From positions 1-14,627 of the forward strand of contig CAKTIH010000053.1 in assembly GCA_934565615.1 (NCBI GenBank): a stretch of 14,627 nt of DNA, given 5' to 3'. Below the pieces are notes generated by a model that saw nothing but the letters and a program-made list of their open reading frames with translations, made no database searches and was not told where the DNA came from. How positions within the stretch are numbered: position 1 is the first letter of the stretch; every line of letters starts with the position of its first letter. Of the stretch, positions 13,404 to 14,627 are shown piece by piece. The translations under genes and the position numbers were made by a program. Source of the stretch: an uncultured Oscillospiraceae bacterium (GTDB taxonomy: Bacteria; Bacillota; Clostridia; Oscillospirales; Oscillospiraceae).

Positions 13404-13903
13404 ACCTTCTCCTTTTCCGGACTGCGCCGGTGCGCCGCCTGGACCTTTGCAAGAAACTTCTTTCTCCCGGTGCCGGGGTGACCCATGACGGCGTAAAAAA
13501 GTCCGGTGAAGAAAAAGCAGTAGACGTCCTTGCCCCATTTGCTCTTTATATCGGGGTAGTCACGAAGCCCCATGCCGTCGGCGATCGTGGTGGTGATCGT
13601 AAGGCGCGCATCATTGAGGACTTCCATCAGCACCCGGCAGCCGTAGGAAATGCCGTAGAGGATATCGATCCTGCCGCCGTAGTTTTCGGTGACGTAGTCG
13701 CCGAGCCGTCTGGCCTCATCCATAGGGGACTTGAACTCCGTCTCCGGTTCGTCGGGATTGAAGCCGTCATAGGCCACGAGCAGTACATGATAGACCTTCG
13801 CCATCTCCCGCGCCGTCGGCAGTACGCCGAGATAGCTCGTGCCGCCGCCGTGGAGCATGACCATCAGTTCAGTGTTCTCTTTTCCGAATTCAAAATATTT
13901 CAT
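13400..13903 (-). CDS. Alpha/beta hydrolase, short form lacking the C-terminal catalytic half
   Basis: 167 aa, against roughly 220-270 for single-domain members. The N-terminal half is intact: strand plus oxyanion loop MLHGGGTSYLG (16-26) and nucleophile elbow GISYG (84-88, S86). After about residue 135 the protein turns into a basic tail (RKKFLAKVQ then AHRRSPEKEKV) and stops, so the usual late Asp and catalytic His regions are missing. No continuation is found in the other minus-strand frames, which there encode the next gene or non-coding-looking sequence. The stop overlaps the next ATG (ATGA), a neat arrangement for a decayed gene. ATG 13903 has a modest GGGACGG ribosome site and follows the upstream hydrolase by 17 bases. 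It may be inactive, structural or recently truncated. Confidence 0.72.
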   Translation of the reverse strand: MKYFEFGKENTELMVMLHGGGTSYLGVLPTAREMAKVYHVLLVAYDGFNPDEPETEFKSPMDEARRLGDYVTENYGGRIDILYGISYGCRVLMEVLNDARLTITTTIADGMGLRDYPDIKSKWGKDVYCFFFTGLFYAVMGHPGTGRKKFLAKVQAAHRRSPEKEKV

Positions 13904-13920
13904 CCGTCCCGCTCTGCTCC

Positions 13921-14627
13921 TTACCCTTTCAGAAAGTCCGCGATCTTTGCAAAGTCCTCCCGCGCCTCCTTAAAGTACGGCAGCATGCAGTAGCAGTGTA
14001 CCATCTTCGGTCTTGCAAAGGCAGTGTACGGAACGTCCGCGCGCTTACAGGCGTTCTCAAAATCCGGCAGCGCACCGTAGAGCACCTCGTCAGAAGAATA
14101 GAAAAAGTGGATATCTCCCACACCGGAGAAGTCCCCGCGCGAGCCGGAGACCATATAATCCGGTACGCCGTCCTGCCCGTGGCGCATGAACTTTTCGACC
14201 GTCACCATGAAGGCGTAGTCAATGGCCACGTCCTTACTGTTCAGTGCCTGCATCCGCGCCTTCTCCGCGTCGTTCCAGGGGACCTCGCCGGGAGAGACCG
14301 CAACGATGTGCCGCGGCTGCGGCAGGGGCTTGCCGAGCGCGCTGTTGTGCGCGGCGATACCCAGCGCGAGCGCCCCGCCCGAGGAGAAGCCGCAGGTGCT
14401 GACGTTCCCGCCGCCGTACAGCTCCGTCATCCGCCGGTAGCATTCGTATGCCATTTCATACGTTTCCGTGATGCAGTGCTCCGTACACAGGGGATAGAAC
14501 GGGAACCACACGTCGCAGCCGGTGTCCCGCATCAGCTTGCGCATCACGGGCAGGTCACCCTTGTCCGGGCCGATGACCATGCCGCCGCCGAAGAAATAGA
14601 GTATTGCGCGCTCGGACGGCTCTGGCT
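13921..14627 (-). CDS. Alpha/beta hydrolase fold-3 (hormone-sensitive-lipase type), 5' end outside window
   Basis: Reading frame is open to the right edge, so the true start is outside. The edge segment reads ILYFFGGG then MVIGP, the HGGG-like oxyanion-hole motif of the family (with Phe in place of His), showing that the ATG at 14580 is internal. Counting from that Met, the nucleophile is S66 in GFSSGG (64-69), the acid D164 in YSSDEVLYG and the base H195 in KMVHCYC, a complete triad in the family's order. Members are esterases, lipases or amidases on small esters or acylated metabolites, usually cytosolic. It is the most upstream visible gene of the minus-strand cluster; the promoter lies outside the window. 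Confidence 0.88.
   Translation of the reverse strand, partial: PEPSERAILYFFGGGMVIGPDKGDLPVMRKLMRDTGCDVWFPFYPLCTEHCITETYEMAYECYRRMTELYGGGNVSTCGFSSGGALALGIAAHNSALGKPLPQPRHIVAVSPGEVPWNDAEKARMQALNSKDVAIDYAFMVTVEKFMRHGQDGVPDYMVSGSRGDFSGVGDIHFFYSSDEVLYGALPDFENACKRADVPYTAFARPKMVHCYCMLPYFKEAREDFAKIADFLKG

Noticed and set aside
13404..13538. Upstream in-frame extension of ATC hydrolase protein 3
   Set aside because: The extra 45 residues are Arg/Gly-rich, lie inside the preceding hydrolase gene, and have no ribosome site; ATG 13403 has a strong one.
1..14627. tRNA, rRNA, CRISPR array, IS element or phage integration site
   Set aside because: I saw no cloverleaf-like or rRNA-like sequence, no regularly spaced repeats, no transposase or integrase motifs and no terminal inverted repeats around the junction at 9200.

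Overview
The window looks like chromosome from a GC-rich, obligately anaerobic member of the Clostridia, probably host- or gut-associated. I infer this from ferredoxin-linked 2-oxoacid oxidation, a phosphotransbutyrylase/butyrate kinase pair, several L-2-amino-thiazoline-4-carboxylic acid (ATC) hydrolase-family genes, strong GGAGG-type ribosome sites, TTG starts and short AT-rich intergenic regions. No species assignment is possible from the sequence alone. Every stretch without a gene is shorter than 300 bases.

Region 1 (1-2213). A minus-strand pair, an NADP(H)-type short-chain dehydrogenase followed by an Old Yellow Enzyme-family reductase cut by the left edge, is transcribed divergently from a TetR-family regulator. 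The shared intergenic region holds a perfect 8-bp inverted repeat that is a good operator candidate. A hairpin terminator follows tetR and abuts the convergent lysR gene.

Region 2 (2211-8869). A LysR-family regulator with an unusual CxxC-x6-CxxC tail is divergent from a tight plus-strand operon: iorA, iorB, ptb-like, buk-like and a class I/II aminotransferase. Several of these genes overlap by ATGA. Read together, they could convert an aromatic (or similar) amino acid to its 2-oxoacid, oxidise that to an acyl-CoA with reduction of ferredoxin, and recover ATP through acyl-phosphate. The products would be arylacetates such as phenylacetate, 4-hydroxyphenylacetate or indoleacetate. The two divergent promoters interleave, and a LysR-type box sits on the predicted lysR transcription start. 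The operon ends at a 15-bp perfect hairpin.

Region 3 (8886-14627). A compact minus-strand cluster enters from beyond the right edge: a hormone-sensitive-lipase-type hydrolase (partial), a short alpha/beta hydrolase lacking its C-terminal half, an ATC-hydrolase-family protein, a four-helix membrane protein, another alpha/beta hydrolase, an LCM-type methyltransferase, two more ATC-hydrolase-family proteins, and a junction where the first ~26-29 residues of a second methyltransferase run into the last third of an ABC transporter ATPase. Three divergent ATC-hydrolase paralogues beside two methyltransferases and three hydrolases suggest an uncharacterised small-molecule pathway, trimmed at its 3' end by a deletion (or an assembly join). 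This cluster and the amino-acid oxidation operon are the most interesting parts of the window.
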